Assembly: GCF_018861755.1 (NCBI RefSeq)
Contig: NZ_JAHLEF010000035.1
Span: 1-54,035, forward strand
Source of the DNA: Clostridium sp. CF012
GTDB lineage: Bacteria > Bacillota > Clostridia > Clostridiales > Clostridiaceae
Length of the DNA stretch: 54,035 nucleotides
Direction: 5' to 3'
The notes under the pieces are model-generated. The model saw only the letters and a program-made list of their open reading frames with translations. It searched no databases and had not been told where the DNA came from. Made by a program: the position numbers and the translations under genes. Of the stretch, positions 35,024 to 44,276 are shown piece after piece (position 1 is the first letter of the stretch; each line of letters begins with the position of its first letter).

Positions 35024-36250
35024 TTATTTATAATTATTTTTCGGTCCTTTATCCATAACTATTTCTATGTTACCGTCAGCAGCCTTCTTTAACTTTGGTC
35101 TGTTCTCAGAACCTGGAGTACTGTACATTTCAATAGGTTTTATTATGACCCCGTCTGGCGTATTTAATAACATGCCTGGTACACAGGTGTATATTCCATT
35201 ATTATTATTTGCATTTTCTGCGGAAATCGTAACTTCTGTACCTGCGTTGTTATCTATGCACATAGATACTTTATACTTGTGGAAAGAACCAGAACCATTT
35301 GACTGTGCAGAGTAAGCTACAGGAACTACTGCAATAATATCGTCATTAAAACGTATTTTAATTATCTCTGTTTTGCTGACTTCTTTTTTTGCCTTGCCCC
35401 AACCTAATTTTTTATCTCTCCCTATATCTCCCATATGCTCTACAGTACCGTTATCGAAATTTTGTAATACTGGTACACCTTTAGCACCAAACATAGCTAC
35501 ATCAATTTGTTTACCAGACTTAGTGTATACTAGTGCATAAATATCATAGTCTGTACCAGAATCCCAAGAAACTGATGCTATTATTTGGGTAGTTTTTTCA
35601 ATTAAAATAGGCTTCTCGCCTTTGGATAAATTTACTTTACCACTGGTCTTCTTAAGGTCAACAACTGCCTTCACAGGTTGTACAGACTTAACAGGTTGCA
35701 CAGGTTGTTTTTCTTCTGCTTCTGCTTCTGCTTCCACTTCTACTCCATAATTTAAACATAATCCATCTAGACCTGCTGCGAATCCCTTCCATACTGCCTT
35801 AGCTTTTGCACTTCCGTTTCTTAGATACAATTCCGTAACAACTATACCATTTTCAGTTGTGAAACTTGAGGGTATTAGCTGAATAATGTCACTGCCTACG
35901 TGTATTTCAGCTTTTAAGTTTTTCACACTTGCAAATCCAGTGTCGTTTCCCTCTGTCAAAGTTACAGCTATTTTAGTTATACCTCCTGATGACTTGCTTA
36001 AATCAAAATCAATTTTATGTATTTTTGTACTTCCGCTGTCTACAGAAGGAATAAATGTAGCTATACCATTTGGTCCTTCCATCTGGTTGTAGAATACTAT
36101 TCCACTATCACCTAATACTTTTCCTGCGTCTGTCACAAGAAAAGCTGTTAAAGATACATCTATATTTTTGTCTATATCATGTGTTACAATAACACAGCCT
36201 TTTGAAGAACTAAGAGATGTGTTACCACCTGTTTGTAACTCTTGGATCAT
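35024..36250 (-). CDS. TerA-like protein with two TerD domains
   Basis: The 408-residue protein has two TerD-type beta-sandwich domains (about 10-170 and 205-400) joined by a Glu/Ala-Pro/Val linker (VEVEAEAEAEEKQPVQPVK). Typical blocks are DIDKNIDVSLTAFLV and SWDSGTDYDIYALVYTKSGK, the latter with the acidic residues that bind calcium in the family. It resembles TerA of tellurite/stress operons. Such operons include TerB-F, none of which is adjacent, so this is an orphan. The start follows AAAGGTGGATATAT. The role is inferred to be stress or membrane-related. Confidence 0.8.
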   Translation of the reverse strand: MIQELQTGGNTSLSSSKGCVIVTHDIDKNIDVSLTAFLVTDAGKVLGDSGIVFYNQMEGPNGIATFIPSVDSGSTKIHKIDFDLSKSSGGITKIAVTLTEGNDTGFASVKNLKAEIHVGSDIIQLIPSSFTTENGIVVTELYLRNGSAKAKAVWKGFAAGLDGLCLNYGVEVEAEAEAEEKQPVQPVKSVQPVKAVVDLKKTSGKVNLSKGEKPILIEKTTQIIASVSWDSGTDYDIYALVYTKSGKQIDVAMFGAKGVPVLQNFDNGTVEHMGDIGRDKKLGWGKAKKEVSKTEIIKIRFNDDIIAVVPVAYSAQSNGSGSFHKYKVSMCIDNNAGTEVTISAENANNNNGIYTCVPGMLLNTPDGVIIKPIEMYSTPGSENRPKLKKAADGNIEIVMDKGPKNNYK

Positions 36251-36344
36251 ATATATCCACCTTTCTTTTGATAAGTCTTGATAATTGAAACTTATAATAA
36301 TGCCTTATATTACATCTTACTATGAACTGTATAGATATGAAAGG

Positions 36345-36645
36345 GTTTTCATTTCATTTACAGGTATCTGTGTGAATTATATTAATAGTTAATATCTCTT
36401 ATTTATCACTTAAAGCCTTTTTAAGGGCTTTAATTTCATCTTGGTGTATTTGGCTTACTTTTCCTATCACTTTTCTTATCATCTATAGGTAATAGGCTCT
36501 GTAAGGCTTTAATTTGTCGCTTTATTTCGTCTTTATCTTTTGGAATTTCTAATTTTGACATTTATTTGACCTCCTTTCAAATAGTCTTTCATATATCTAT
36601 TCTGCATTTGAAAGTTGTTTCCTTCTAAATAGTTGTTTTTCAGCA
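36345..36645. repeat. Duplication C, second copy
   Basis: It matches 10036-10330 over the small ORF and both flanks; see that copy. Edges are estimated by eye. Confidence 0.7.
36399..36561 (-). pseudogene. Frameshifted copy of the 53-residue protein
   Basis: ATG 36561 follows AAAGGAGGTCAAATAA and the first 20 residues equal those of the 10084 copy except at one place. After KSK one extra C changes the frame, giving PNTPR and stop. The full homologous stretch is 163 bases against 162, confirming a single-base insertion. Confidence 0.8.
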
Positions 36646-36662
36646 AATTCATCACTCTTTTT

Positions 36663-37088
36663 TCATACTCTATTATTTAATAACCCTTTCAACTTACTTG
36701 AGTTATTTATAGTTTTAAACATAGCAAGAACCTCATTTCCAATAAACTCAACTGACTTATCCATATAAATTTTATCCACCAATTTATAAATATATCTATC
36801 TTGAAAATTCAAGTCATATTCTAGGTATCTATATTTAACATTTCCTGACTTATCAAAACCTAGAGATGAAATTATTTTAAGTATCTCTTCCTCATATTCC
36901 TCGTAGGGCACATAATTCCCCTCAGTATCTACAAGCGAAAGCGAAGCATAAATATGATTCTCACACAAAGCATTGCCCACTAACAATCTTACGTGAAACT
37001 CTTTATAAAAGCCTATTAAATAATCAATGTAATACTCTCCATCTTTTATTTTTTGATTTATTGTTAAATAATATATAATTAGTAGCAA
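36663..37088 (-). pseudogene. Hypothetical protein, 5' end probably replaced by a repeat
   Basis: The frame KIKDGEYYIDYLIGFYKEFH ... SLSLVDTEGNYVPYEEYEEE ... LEYDLNFQDRYIYKLVDKIY is a plausible soluble protein of ~140 residues without recognised family. The only available start is a TTG (37088) with no ribosome binding site, and it lies inside the family A repeat at 37084. The natural N-terminus was probably cut off by that repeat. It could still be a short functional ORF. Confidence 0.5.
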
Positions 37089-37140
37089 AACAAATTGTGT
37101 TCACAATTTGTTCACGACCCTCGAGGGTGTTTATGAAAAA
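37084..37140 (-). repeat. Repeat family A, variant like 28644
   Basis: It has AGCAAAACAAATTGTG, TTCACAATTTGTTCACGACC and CTCGAGGGTGTTTATGAA: the same hairpin arm and CCCTCGAGGG centre as 28644, but inverted. The far arm is lost. Confidence 0.75.
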
Positions 37141-37148
37141 TAGAAAAA

Positions 37149-37188
37149 GGCTGTCTCACCAGTGAATTTTCATCACTTCTAAGACAGC
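37149..37188 (-). terminator. Terminator of the 37200 gene
   Basis: GGCTGTCTTAGAAGTG pairs with CACTGGTGAGACAGCC on the minus strand, followed by TTTTTCTATTTTT. Confidence 0.85.
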
Positions 37189-37199
37189 CCCAAATAGGA

Positions 37200-37418
37200 T
37201 TATCTGACTAGGTTTTTCATAATTAAAATTGCAATGCTCAAAATTAGCACAATACCTCCTGTTACAACTAAAGTAACAATTAAAAATGGAGGAACATACC
37301 TATCATAAGATTGTATGCCAGTAATTGACGTAGCACCAAGAACACAACCAAATATACTAAGCATTACAAACCTAAAATGACCTACCTTACGCAAATATTC
37401 ACTTCTTTTCTCCTTCAT
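37200..37418 (-). CDS. Small membrane protein, 72 residues
   Basis: MKEKRSEYLRKVGHFRFVML leads into two hydrophobic helices (SIFGCVLGATSITGI and PPFLIVTLVVTGGIVLILSI) with a basic N-terminus facing the cytoplasm. I use ATG 37418 because GGAGGT lies directly before it; an in-frame ATG five codons upstream would overlap that site. A strong terminator follows. It forms a probable unit with the tiny ORF at 37469 just upstream. No known family is recognised. Confidence 0.65.
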   Translation of the reverse strand: MKEKRSEYLRKVGHFRFVMLSIFGCVLGATSITGIQSYDRYVPPFLIVTLVVTGGIVLILSIAILIMKNLVR

Positions 37419-37468
37419 TATTCTAACCTCCATATTGTTTTAATCCTATTAACTCAAATATAACTAAA

Positions 37469-37519
37469 TTAAATTATAGATGCTCCCGACTTTACGCTTT
37501 TTTCACCAAAATTGCTCAT
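37469..37519 (-). CDS. Possible 16-residue peptide
   Basis: AAAGGAG eight bases before ATG 37519 opens MSNFGEKSVKSGASII and a TAA stop. The ribosome binding site is as good as those of real genes, and the next gene starts 51 bases later on the same strand. It could be a leader peptide, a small secreted signal or chance. Confidence 0.3.
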   Translation of the reverse strand: MSNFGEKSVKSGASII

Positions 37520-37905
37520 ACTTTCAACTCCTTTTTCTAAAAATATATATTTAAATTAATGGGATTACTTATTATTAATAATGACTTTTACAATATTTCC
37601 TCTTTAAAATATTTCTATTAAAGGGTTTTCTGGTTTATGCAAACCGTCACAATAAGTAGGGTTTTTATATTGGTACAATTCTATGTCACAAAAGTCTTCT
37701 GAAATGTCGTTAAATAGAATTCGTTATATACTGATTCTACCTTTTTTTATTGTGCTAAAAAGACATAGTATGTGTTTGATTGAATATTTTAAAGTTCTAT
37801 TTTAATCTCTGAATGGTGCCATTAGTACATTACGAATCAATAGGTTACTTAATCACCTATCAAAATTAAACAAATAATCATTGCAGTGGTGGGGTATGTA
37901 AAGCC
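37520..37905. other. Gene-free AT-rich stretch
   Basis: No ORF, strong hairpin or repeat was recognised between the tiny ORF and the end of the SecA-like gene. Confidence 0.4.
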
Positions 37906-40290
37906 TTACACTCCCTTGTTGCTGTTAAAAATTTTCCTATAAATTAAATTTCCAAATCGAATTGGCAAAGCAAGAAACGCTCCCATGGACGCAACTACGT
38001 TACCAACAAATAATGAAGAAAGTGAATCTATTAGTGAATTGTCATTAACAAGATAGGTCCAAGTTGAAGAAGGTGGCTTTATCCGCTCTTTTAAGCTAAT
38101 AAGTCCCTGCTCTGATATATCTAACCCTTCAAAATCTTGTAGGATTCTCTTTTGTATCTCTTGCTGTAGAACCTGAAATACGCTACCTGCTTCAATTTGA
38201 AATTCTTGCAACGGGTTTTTACGACTTAGTATGCTTAACTTTACTCCATCTTGAAGATACGCTACATGAGCAAGATAATCAGCCCAAACTTCATTAATAT
38301 TATATAATGCTACTTCTTTTTCAAGTTCATTTACTGTATCTTCACTAAAGTAGTTAATTAATTTTGTAAATAACTGTGGCTGCTCTAGGCTTAATATGTT
38401 AAAAGGTAAATTATCATATACTACTTCCATTCTCCTTTGGTGAACAACAAGTCGTTGATCTTCTATGAAAGAGGAATACTGCCATAATGCTCTTCGTAAA
38501 TCTGAATCCTGGCCCTGTATAACTCTCTGCACATGATCTATTTTGCTTTCTATTCTGGGACTCATCAAGGGTTCTTCCTGCACCTTTGGTCTAATTACCG
38601 CAGGTATTAATTTATCGATACCATATCTTTTGATGAGGTCATCTTCAAGGCTTATAAAGAATTTTGACATGCCAACATCACCCTGACGTCCACTTCTTCC
38701 TTTAAGCTGCTTATCAATTCGTTTACTCTCGTACCTATTAGTACCTATTACATATAATCCTCCAAGGGAAGCAATCTTATCTCTATTAGCTCCATCTAGG
38801 CCCCCAAGTTTTATATCCGCACCTCTACCAGCCATATTAGTTGAAACAGTAACTGCATAAAGAGTACCCGCTTGTTCAATAATATGTGCTTCAAGTTCAT
38901 CATTTTTTGCGTTTAAAATTTTATATTTGACGCCTAGCTTGTTTAATTCCTCAGCCAAATATTCTGACTCTGCTACACTACACGTACCAACTAAAATAGG
39001 CTGTCCTGTGTCATTTACTCTTTTGATTTCTGAGCACAAAGCCTTGTATTTGGATTTTTTGTGCGTAAATATTACATCTGGATAATCGATTCGCTTGCAA
39101 GGAATATGTGGTGGAATTACTAGCACATCCATATCATAAAGCTCTGTAATTTCATTCAAGGAGTCCATTGCTGTACCAGTCATCCCTGCAATTTTTTTAT
39201 AAAGCAAAATGAAATTCTGCAAAGTTATTTGATTCATAATACGTCCCCTTGATCGGATGCTAATACACTCCTTAGCTTCAAGTGCTGCTTGAATTCCGTC
39301 AGGCCAACGTCTATTCTCAGCGATGCGCCCGGTAAACTTATCTACCATTTCAATTTTACCTTCTCTAACAATGTAGTCTATATCTTTCGTAAGTAAGGCA
39401 ATTACATGAAGAATATTATGTACCTCGCCAAGTAATTTAAAGTTTTCTTTTGCATATAAATTTTCACAGCAAAGCATAGTTTCTACTCGTATTAGTCCTT
39501 TTGGGGTCAAAAAGGCATTACTTTTAACTTCATCCTTGTCATAGTCTACTTTAGGTTCCAGCCCCCTAATAACTTCCATTGTTTTACCAAGAGTATCTTC
39601 TTCACGGTCCCCGTCTGTTGCAATAACTAATGGTATCCTAGCTTCATCGATCATTATCGAATCCGCCTCATCGACTATGGCAAAATTAAATGGACGTAGC
39701 ATAATTTCACTTTTTTTAAAGCAAAGGGAATCCATTAAATAATCAAATCCTGCTACCTTGGCAGTTACATATGTAATATCACAGGCATAAGCCTTCTGCT
39801 TTTCACGCCTTTCCATAGTTTCCTGTACGAAACCCACAGTTAAACCAAGCAATTCATATACAGGTCCCATCCAAGTTGCATCCCTGCGCGCTAAATAATC
39901 ATTAAAAGTAAGTATATGACAACCACGACCTGTAAGTGCATTTAAGAATGCAGGAAACACAGCGGCTAAAGTTTTCCCTTCGCCGGTCTGCATCTCTATC
40001 AATCTTCCCTTATGCATAGCTATTCCAGATATCAGTTGCTCATCGTAAGTAAATATTCCTAGTACTCTTTTAGCCGCCTCTTTTGCAAGTGCAAAGGCTT
40101 CTATAATTATGTCATCCAAAGATGTACCGTCTAAAATCTTACTCCTGAGCTCATGTGATTTATTTTGAAAATCTGTAATATTAAGCGAATCAAATTTAAG
40201 CCGATTTATTTGTTCTACTATTTTTTTATACCTATTATATTCTGACTTTTTGATTAAATTATGAAATTTTTTTCTAATGCTAATGGACAT
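37906..40290 (-). CDS. secA2: SecA paralogue (accessory SecA2-type ATPase)
   Basis: The 794-residue protein has SecA architecture: Walker A MQTGEGKT (100-107), DEAD (207-210), the preprotein-crosslinking region, motif VI QLKGRSGRQGD, and the helical wing/scaffold ending WADYLAHVAYLQDGVKLSIL. It lacks the C-terminal cysteine-rich zinc finger of housekeeping SecA and instead ends in a hydrophobic stretch (FVGNVVASMGAFLALPIRFG) and basic tail. It would drive export of a subset of proteins through SecYEG. No SecY2, Asp or adhesin genes lie nearby. I start at ATG 40290 after GGTGAG; upstream GTG codons overlap that site. Confidence 0.82.
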   Translation of the reverse strand: MSISIRKKFHNLIKKSEYNRYKKIVEQINRLKFDSLNITDFQNKSHELRSKILDGTSLDDIIIEAFALAKEAAKRVLGIFTYDEQLISGIAMHKGRLIEMQTGEGKTLAAVFPAFLNALTGRGCHILTFNDYLARRDATWMGPVYELLGLTVGFVQETMERREKQKAYACDITYVTAKVAGFDYLMDSLCFKKSEIMLRPFNFAIVDEADSIMIDEARIPLVIATDGDREEDTLGKTMEVIRGLEPKVDYDKDEVKSNAFLTPKGLIRVETMLCCENLYAKENFKLLGEVHNILHVIALLTKDIDYIVREGKIEMVDKFTGRIAENRRWPDGIQAALEAKECISIRSRGRIMNQITLQNFILLYKKIAGMTGTAMDSLNEITELYDMDVLVIPPHIPCKRIDYPDVIFTHKKSKYKALCSEIKRVNDTGQPILVGTCSVAESEYLAEELNKLGVKYKILNAKNDELEAHIIEQAGTLYAVTVSTNMAGRGADIKLGGLDGANRDKIASLGGLYVIGTNRYESKRIDKQLKGRSGRQGDVGMSKFFISLEDDLIKRYGIDKLIPAVIRPKVQEEPLMSPRIESKIDHVQRVIQGQDSDLRRALWQYSSFIEDQRLVVHQRRMEVVYDNLPFNILSLEQPQLFTKLINYFSEDTVNELEKEVALYNINEVWADYLAHVAYLQDGVKLSILSRKNPLQEFQIEAGSVFQVLQQEIQKRILQDFEGLDISEQGLISLKERIKPPSSTWTYLVNDNSLIDSLSSLFVGNVVASMGAFLALPIRFGNLIYRKIFNSNKGV

Positions 40291-40410
40291 ATGACTCACC
40301 ACTCTTTCAATATAAAATAGTTTGATGTTCTATTATTAAAAAGCAAAAGATATTTATTTGAATCCAATTTTAATAATTGGTTTTTAAGATCTGTGGTAGA
40401 ACAACTCGTT

Positions 40411-40743
40411 TCATTTCTTAAACCGATTTTTTGTATTTGCGTATACACATGCAAAAATAACAAGACCAAGAATTGCTATTAATCCCACAACTGGCAACCA
40501 TAAAATATTATAAATTCCCCCCAGTGCAAAACAAGGTATAATAAGTGCTATTACAATAATTATTTTACCCATAAATTTTGATAATTCAACAGAATTATAT
40601 TTGTCTTTTTCCTCTTTGGTCATAGTGTTATATCCTGCAATAAGGAAAGCGCCTTTACCACATAATAATACAATTCCCATAGCAATAAAAATTAAATCAA
40701 TTATAGCCATTACTATTAATCCAGAAATATCATTTCCTGACAT
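40411..40743 (-). CDS. DUF3784 membrane protein
   Basis: The 110-residue protein has three hydrophobic helices and the DUF3784 block GAFLIAGYNTMTKEEKDKYN between helices one and two. Its function is unknown. ATG 40743 follows GGGAGGGGAAATTTTT; an upstream in-frame ATG precedes that site. A copy of leader-like repeat B ends ~90 bases upstream, so its expression may be controlled with the other genes bearing that repeat. Confidence 0.78.
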   Translation of the reverse strand: MSGNDISGLIVMAIIDLIFIAMGIVLLCGKGAFLIAGYNTMTKEEKDKYNSVELSKFMGKIIIVIALIIPCFALGGIYNILWLPVVGLIAILGLVIFACVYANTKNRFKK

Positions 40744-40831
40744 AAAAATTTCCCCTCCCATTAGATAAATAATCTTCGCTTAATAATATGCTTATTTTGT
40801 TAAGTTTCTTACATTTTCTAAATCTTCCGTT

Positions 40832-40988
40832 ACTCTATTATTTAAGTTTCCTCAAACTATAATTCTGCATTAATTTCCAATTTCCTTTATATAGTATAAC
40901 ATATATGTAAAGGAATACCATTTCATTTTCTCAATCAATTAGAGAAAGCCTACCCCATAGATTTCTCTATGAAATAAGCTTTTATTGT
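40832..40988 (-). repeat. Leader-like repeat family B, good copy
   Basis: About 157 bases are nearly identical to 45112-45268. On the minus strand it reads: hairpin CATAGAGAAATCTATG (6-bp stem, GAAA loop), GGGTAGGCTTTCTCTAATTG, an extended -10-like TGTTATACT, and a small hairpin AGTTTGAGGAAACT. It ends ~90 bases before the DUF3784 start. Confidence 0.85.
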
Positions 40989-41122
40989 AAGCCACAGCTT
41001 GCCTTGCTTGGTATTATACTGATGAATGGTAAACGATAATTATTAAATTTTTGCAACAGATAATAATGGCAGCATTTCATCATCATTTATTGAAGAAAAA
41101 AGTATTTCACCTCAATTTCCAT

Positions 41123-42100
41123 CTAATATTCACCTATATATGCATGCTCAACTTTCCAAAAGTCTTCAACCTTAACTAATGTTATCTGCTTTTTATGTTT
41201 TACCATTTTCACTTTGTTATCTGCTATTGATGTTTGAGTTAATACTATATCATAATAATATACCTTAGTTGGATTTGCTTTATCTTCAGAATCTTTTTCA
41301 AGTTTTATACTTTTTACATCTACATAATATTTTTTTTCACTGGCTTCTTTAATTCTTCCATAAGCCATTTTTGATGCTAAAAGTTCTTTGTATGCTGCGT
41401 GGGTCATTGATCCACTAAGCTCTCTACTAGCATTAAATATGTCACGTTCAAGTATGGTACTATCTTTATTACCTGCTACTATCTTATTGTACAAAGCGAT
41501 ATCATATTTATTAATTTCGTAATACAAATCCACATAATTTTTTATAACTGTTTCAACTTGTTCGTTTTCCATGTCAGCACCTGATTTTATATCATAAATA
41601 CAAACTCTCCAACCGTCATTTACTTTACTTGCAACTATTCCCTTTTTAACTATTACATTTTTCGCCTTATTATCAACTAAAGATGTTTGAACCAGCTCTA
41701 CAATGTAATCAAATGTCTTAAAATCTTTAGTTTTATTCTCAGTGAACTTTTCAAGTTTTATATTTTTTATAGCTACAGAGTACTTGCCTCTACTAGCATC
41801 TTTAATTCTTTCATAAGACACCCTAGTACCTATAATTTCTTTATAAGATTCGTTATCTAATAGTGGCTTAAATCTGACAGAAATAGCTTCAATTTTCTTA
41901 TTGGTAATACCTTCCTCTATTTTTCTATAAAGGTCTATGTCCTCTTTAGATATTGTATAATATGTTTTTATATACTCGTTAATAACACTTTCAGCACTAG
42001 TATAAATTACATTCTTAGAAGTACACCCAGAAAAACTTAACATACTAAAACTTACTAAAAGTAAACAACAAATATTAGTTAACTTTTTTATAATTATCAC
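41123..42100 (-). CDS. Lipoprotein with two tandem homologous domains
   Basis: The 325-residue protein has a lipoprotein signal (LLLVSFSMLSFSGC, Cys26) followed by two ~140-residue repeats. Domain 1 has YIKTYYTISKEDIDLYRKI ... YERIKDASRGKYSVAIKNIK and domain 2 has YVDLYYEINKYDIALYNKI ... YGRIKEASEKKYYVDVKSIK. Each ends in an aromatic W-x-V strand (DGWRVCIYDI, DFWKVEHAYI), suggestive of an NTF2/DUF4829-like fold. It is extracytoplasmic and membrane-anchored, with no catalytic motif visible. A partial repeat B lies ~110 bases upstream. Confidence 0.75.
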   Translation of the reverse strand: MIIIKKLTNICCLLLVSFSMLSFSGCTSKNVIYTSAESVINEYIKTYYTISKEDIDLYRKIEEGITNKKIEAISVRFKPLLDNESYKEIIGTRVSYERIKDASRGKYSVAIKNIKLEKFTENKTKDFKTFDYIVELVQTSLVDNKAKNVIVKKGIVASKVNDGWRVCIYDIKSGADMENEQVETVIKNYVDLYYEINKYDIALYNKIVAGNKDSTILERDIFNASRELSGSMTHAAYKELLASKMAYGRIKEASEKKYYVDVKSIKLEKDSEDKANPTKVYYYDIVLTQTSIADNKVKMVKHKKQITLVKVEDFWKVEHAYIGEY

Positions 42101-42210
42101 CCCTCATATTATTAGACGATTAAATCACCTGAAAAGTTACTTTATTTACATAAGTAAAACTCCCAGTTTTCACTATAATCTCAGAGATGTCAATCAGCAC
42201 TATTTTATTA

Positions 42211-42268
42211 TTCCAATCAATTAGAAAAAGCCTACCTCATAGATTTCTCTCTGAAATAGACTTTTGCA
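42211..42268 (-). repeat. Leader-like repeat family B, partial copy
   Basis: CCAATCAATTAGAAAAAGCC, TACCTCATAGATTTCTCTC and TGAAATAGACTTTTG cover only the hairpin half of the repeat. The stem keeps pairing through a G-T wobble (CAGAGA/TCTATG). Confidence 0.7.
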
Positions 42269-42302
42269 GACTTTCAAGTCCACTATTTAGAAAGTATAAA
42301 TA

Positions 42303-42338
42303 AAAACTTGATGTTTGCATTAAATTTTCAAGTTTTGT
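42303..42338 (-). terminator. Terminator of the first L,D-transpeptidase gene
   Basis: On the minus strand AAAACTTGA pairs with TCAAGTTTTT, followed by ATTTATAC, 45 bases past the stop codon. Confidence 0.6.
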
Positions 42339-42382
42339 TTTACTCTATTCTCTAATTGTTTAAAATTAAATAAATTTATTTA

Positions 42383-43792
42383 TTAATAACAAACAACTGG
42401 AGTACCTGCCTCTATATTATTAAATATTGTCTTTGCTACATCGTATGGTGAATTTATACAACCATGGGATCCGCCTGTCTTATATAGCTCTCCCCCAAAC
42501 TTATCTCGCCAGCTTGCATCATGAATTCCTATTCCTCCATTAAAAGGTAGCCAATAATTCACAGGAGCAGCGTAGTTCTCACCTTTAAGGGTTGCATTTC
42601 TTTCCTTATAATCGATCTTATAAATGCCCATGGGCGTTCTAGTCTTATCAGATCCATCATTACCTGTAACAACATCCCCTTGTGTTATCAGCACTCCGTT
42701 TTTATAAAACCACATGTGTTGCCCTGAAAGATCTATTTCTACATAGGTATTTCCAATATCATCCTTGCCACGAGATAATGCGGTTTGATAATATGCTGGT
42801 TCTTTTTCTATAGATTCCCCTTCCATTATCATGGAAATTAAATTTTGGACTTCTTTAACCTTATTAATGGCCCATCCATAACTACCGCCACCAATATTAA
42901 TTACCTTTCCCGATGATGTAACAAAACTTCTCGTCTTAGCAACTGTATTATATTCACTAGCAAGTACTTCCATATAGCTTTCAACTTGTTTTTCATTAAA
43001 TGTGACTTCACTATCCTCATCAACTGTAACCCACTTATTTATTGTAGAACCATCTAAAATTTCTTTATCTTCCCCAAAAATATAGGTAATCTTTGAAGAT
43101 ACATATTTGTTTAACTTGTCCCTTGTGGCAACTACCTTTGGAGATTTTGAAGTATATGTTGGCTTAACATAGTAGTTAATTGACTCCAAATCTATTGTTG
43201 TTTCACCCTTAGTCATTGCATCTACGGCATTCTTATATAAAATGTCTTTATTGCCCTTGTTTCCAATGACTTCATCCACAATCACATAACTATTATCTAT
43301 ATACTTATAGCTAGCATTTTTAGGTTCAATCACCTTACTACTATCAAAACAAGAAAGCTTATCCACTTGTTCTTTTAATAAATCTTTATCATATTTAACT
43401 CCTACTATCATTTTAGAATCTTTTGTATTAAAAACTGCTGAAATCCATTTATAAGGATTCTGCTTATCTTTAAACTCCTTAAACTCACCATTCATATCAT
43501 ACTTTAAGCCAATTTCTTCTCCTCTAATTTGTTCATTTATACCGCCTCGTTCTTTTATGTTTAACTGATACTTTTGAATCTCAGATGCCATTTGTTCATT
43601 TACGACTTCTACACTTTTACCTGAAACACTAATGCTATTTATTGTAGAACCAAAATAAAAATGATTCATAAAATATATTGCCATCCCAAAGTATATTATA
43701 AGTAAAGTACAAATAGAAATTATAATACCTAAAACAATTTTCTTACGCTTTTTTATTGACCTTATTGTTGACTTTTCTACCGCAGTTTCCAT
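42383..43792 (-). CDS. L,D-transpeptidase (YkuD) with PG-binding N-domain, copy 1
   Basis: The 469-residue protein has a basic cytoplasmic start, one membrane helix (VLGIIISICTLLIIYFGMAI), one or two PG_binding_4 domains and a C-terminal YkuD catalytic domain (YVEIDLSGQHMWFYKNGVLI, GIHDASW, SHGCINSPYDVA with nucleophile C445). It cross-links peptidoglycan stem peptides 3-3, or anchors proteins, on the outer face of the membrane, and is insensitive to most penicillins. ATG 43792 follows AGAGAGGGTGCA-like sequence. A second nearly identical gene is at 45394; differences are confined to the 3' fifth. Confidence 0.93.
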   Translation of the reverse strand: METAVEKSTIRSIKKRKKIVLGIIISICTLLIIYFGMAIYFMNHFYFGSTINSISVSGKSVEVVNEQMASEIQKYQLNIKERGGINEQIRGEEIGLKYDMNGEFKEFKDKQNPYKWISAVFNTKDSKMIVGVKYDKDLLKEQVDKLSCFDSSKVIEPKNASYKYIDNSYVIVDEVIGNKGNKDILYKNAVDAMTKGETTIDLESINYYVKPTYTSKSPKVVATRDKLNKYVSSKITYIFGEDKEILDGSTINKWVTVDEDSEVTFNEKQVESYMEVLASEYNTVAKTRSFVTSSGKVINIGGGSYGWAINKVKEVQNLISMIMEGESIEKEPAYYQTALSRGKDDIGNTYVEIDLSGQHMWFYKNGVLITQGDVVTGNDGSDKTRTPMGIYKIDYKERNATLKGENYAAPVNYWLPFNGGIGIHDASWRDKFGGELYKTGGSHGCINSPYDVAKTIFNNIEAGTPVVCY

Positions 43793-44276
43793 AATTGCAC
43801 CCTCTCTTTTCTTAATCTATTATACCTCAAAACAGTCTTTTAAGTAACATCACTAGTATTATCCTAATGCCTATATATTGATTTTTTTCTACATAATAGA
43901 TTCTAATTATATTTGCATAGTAGTTAAAGATTCTCCTATATCCTAAACTTTCGCCGCTATAACCATTTAACTACAGCAATTATTTTTTTATTAGTATTTT
44001 TTTATTAGTATTTTTTTTAATAATGTTCACATTATATTCTAATTTATCTAAATCTATTTCGCACCAAAATGTTTTCAATAATATTAACCTCCATTTGCTC
44101 TGTAAACTAACCTTAATTAATTATATAATTTAAATGTTGCAGAGTTATATCAAATTTGTTACAACTTAGTATTAATACATTACATATGCGATTATATAAC
44201 AGTAAATATTACTTTATAATCTTTTTAATATAACAGAGTAGATGGAAATAATGAACCGACCTTTATAAAAATATAA
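43793..44276. other. Gene-free stretch with short tandem repeat
   Basis: The first ~60 bases are shared with the region upstream of 46803 (ACAGTCTTTTAAGTAACAT) and belong to the duplicated unit. At 43985-44020 there are about three tandem copies of TTTTTTTATTAGTA. Otherwise no ORF or strong structure was recognised. Confidence 0.5.

Noticed and set aside
35024-36250. Tellurite resistance operon
   Set aside because: Only one TerA-like gene is present; no terB, terC, terD, terE or terF neighbours were found.
40832-40988. Repeat B as a known riboswitch
   Set aside because: No conserved core of the classes I can recall (c-di-GMP, preQ1, purine, SAM, guanidine) fits; kept as an unassigned leader-like repeat.
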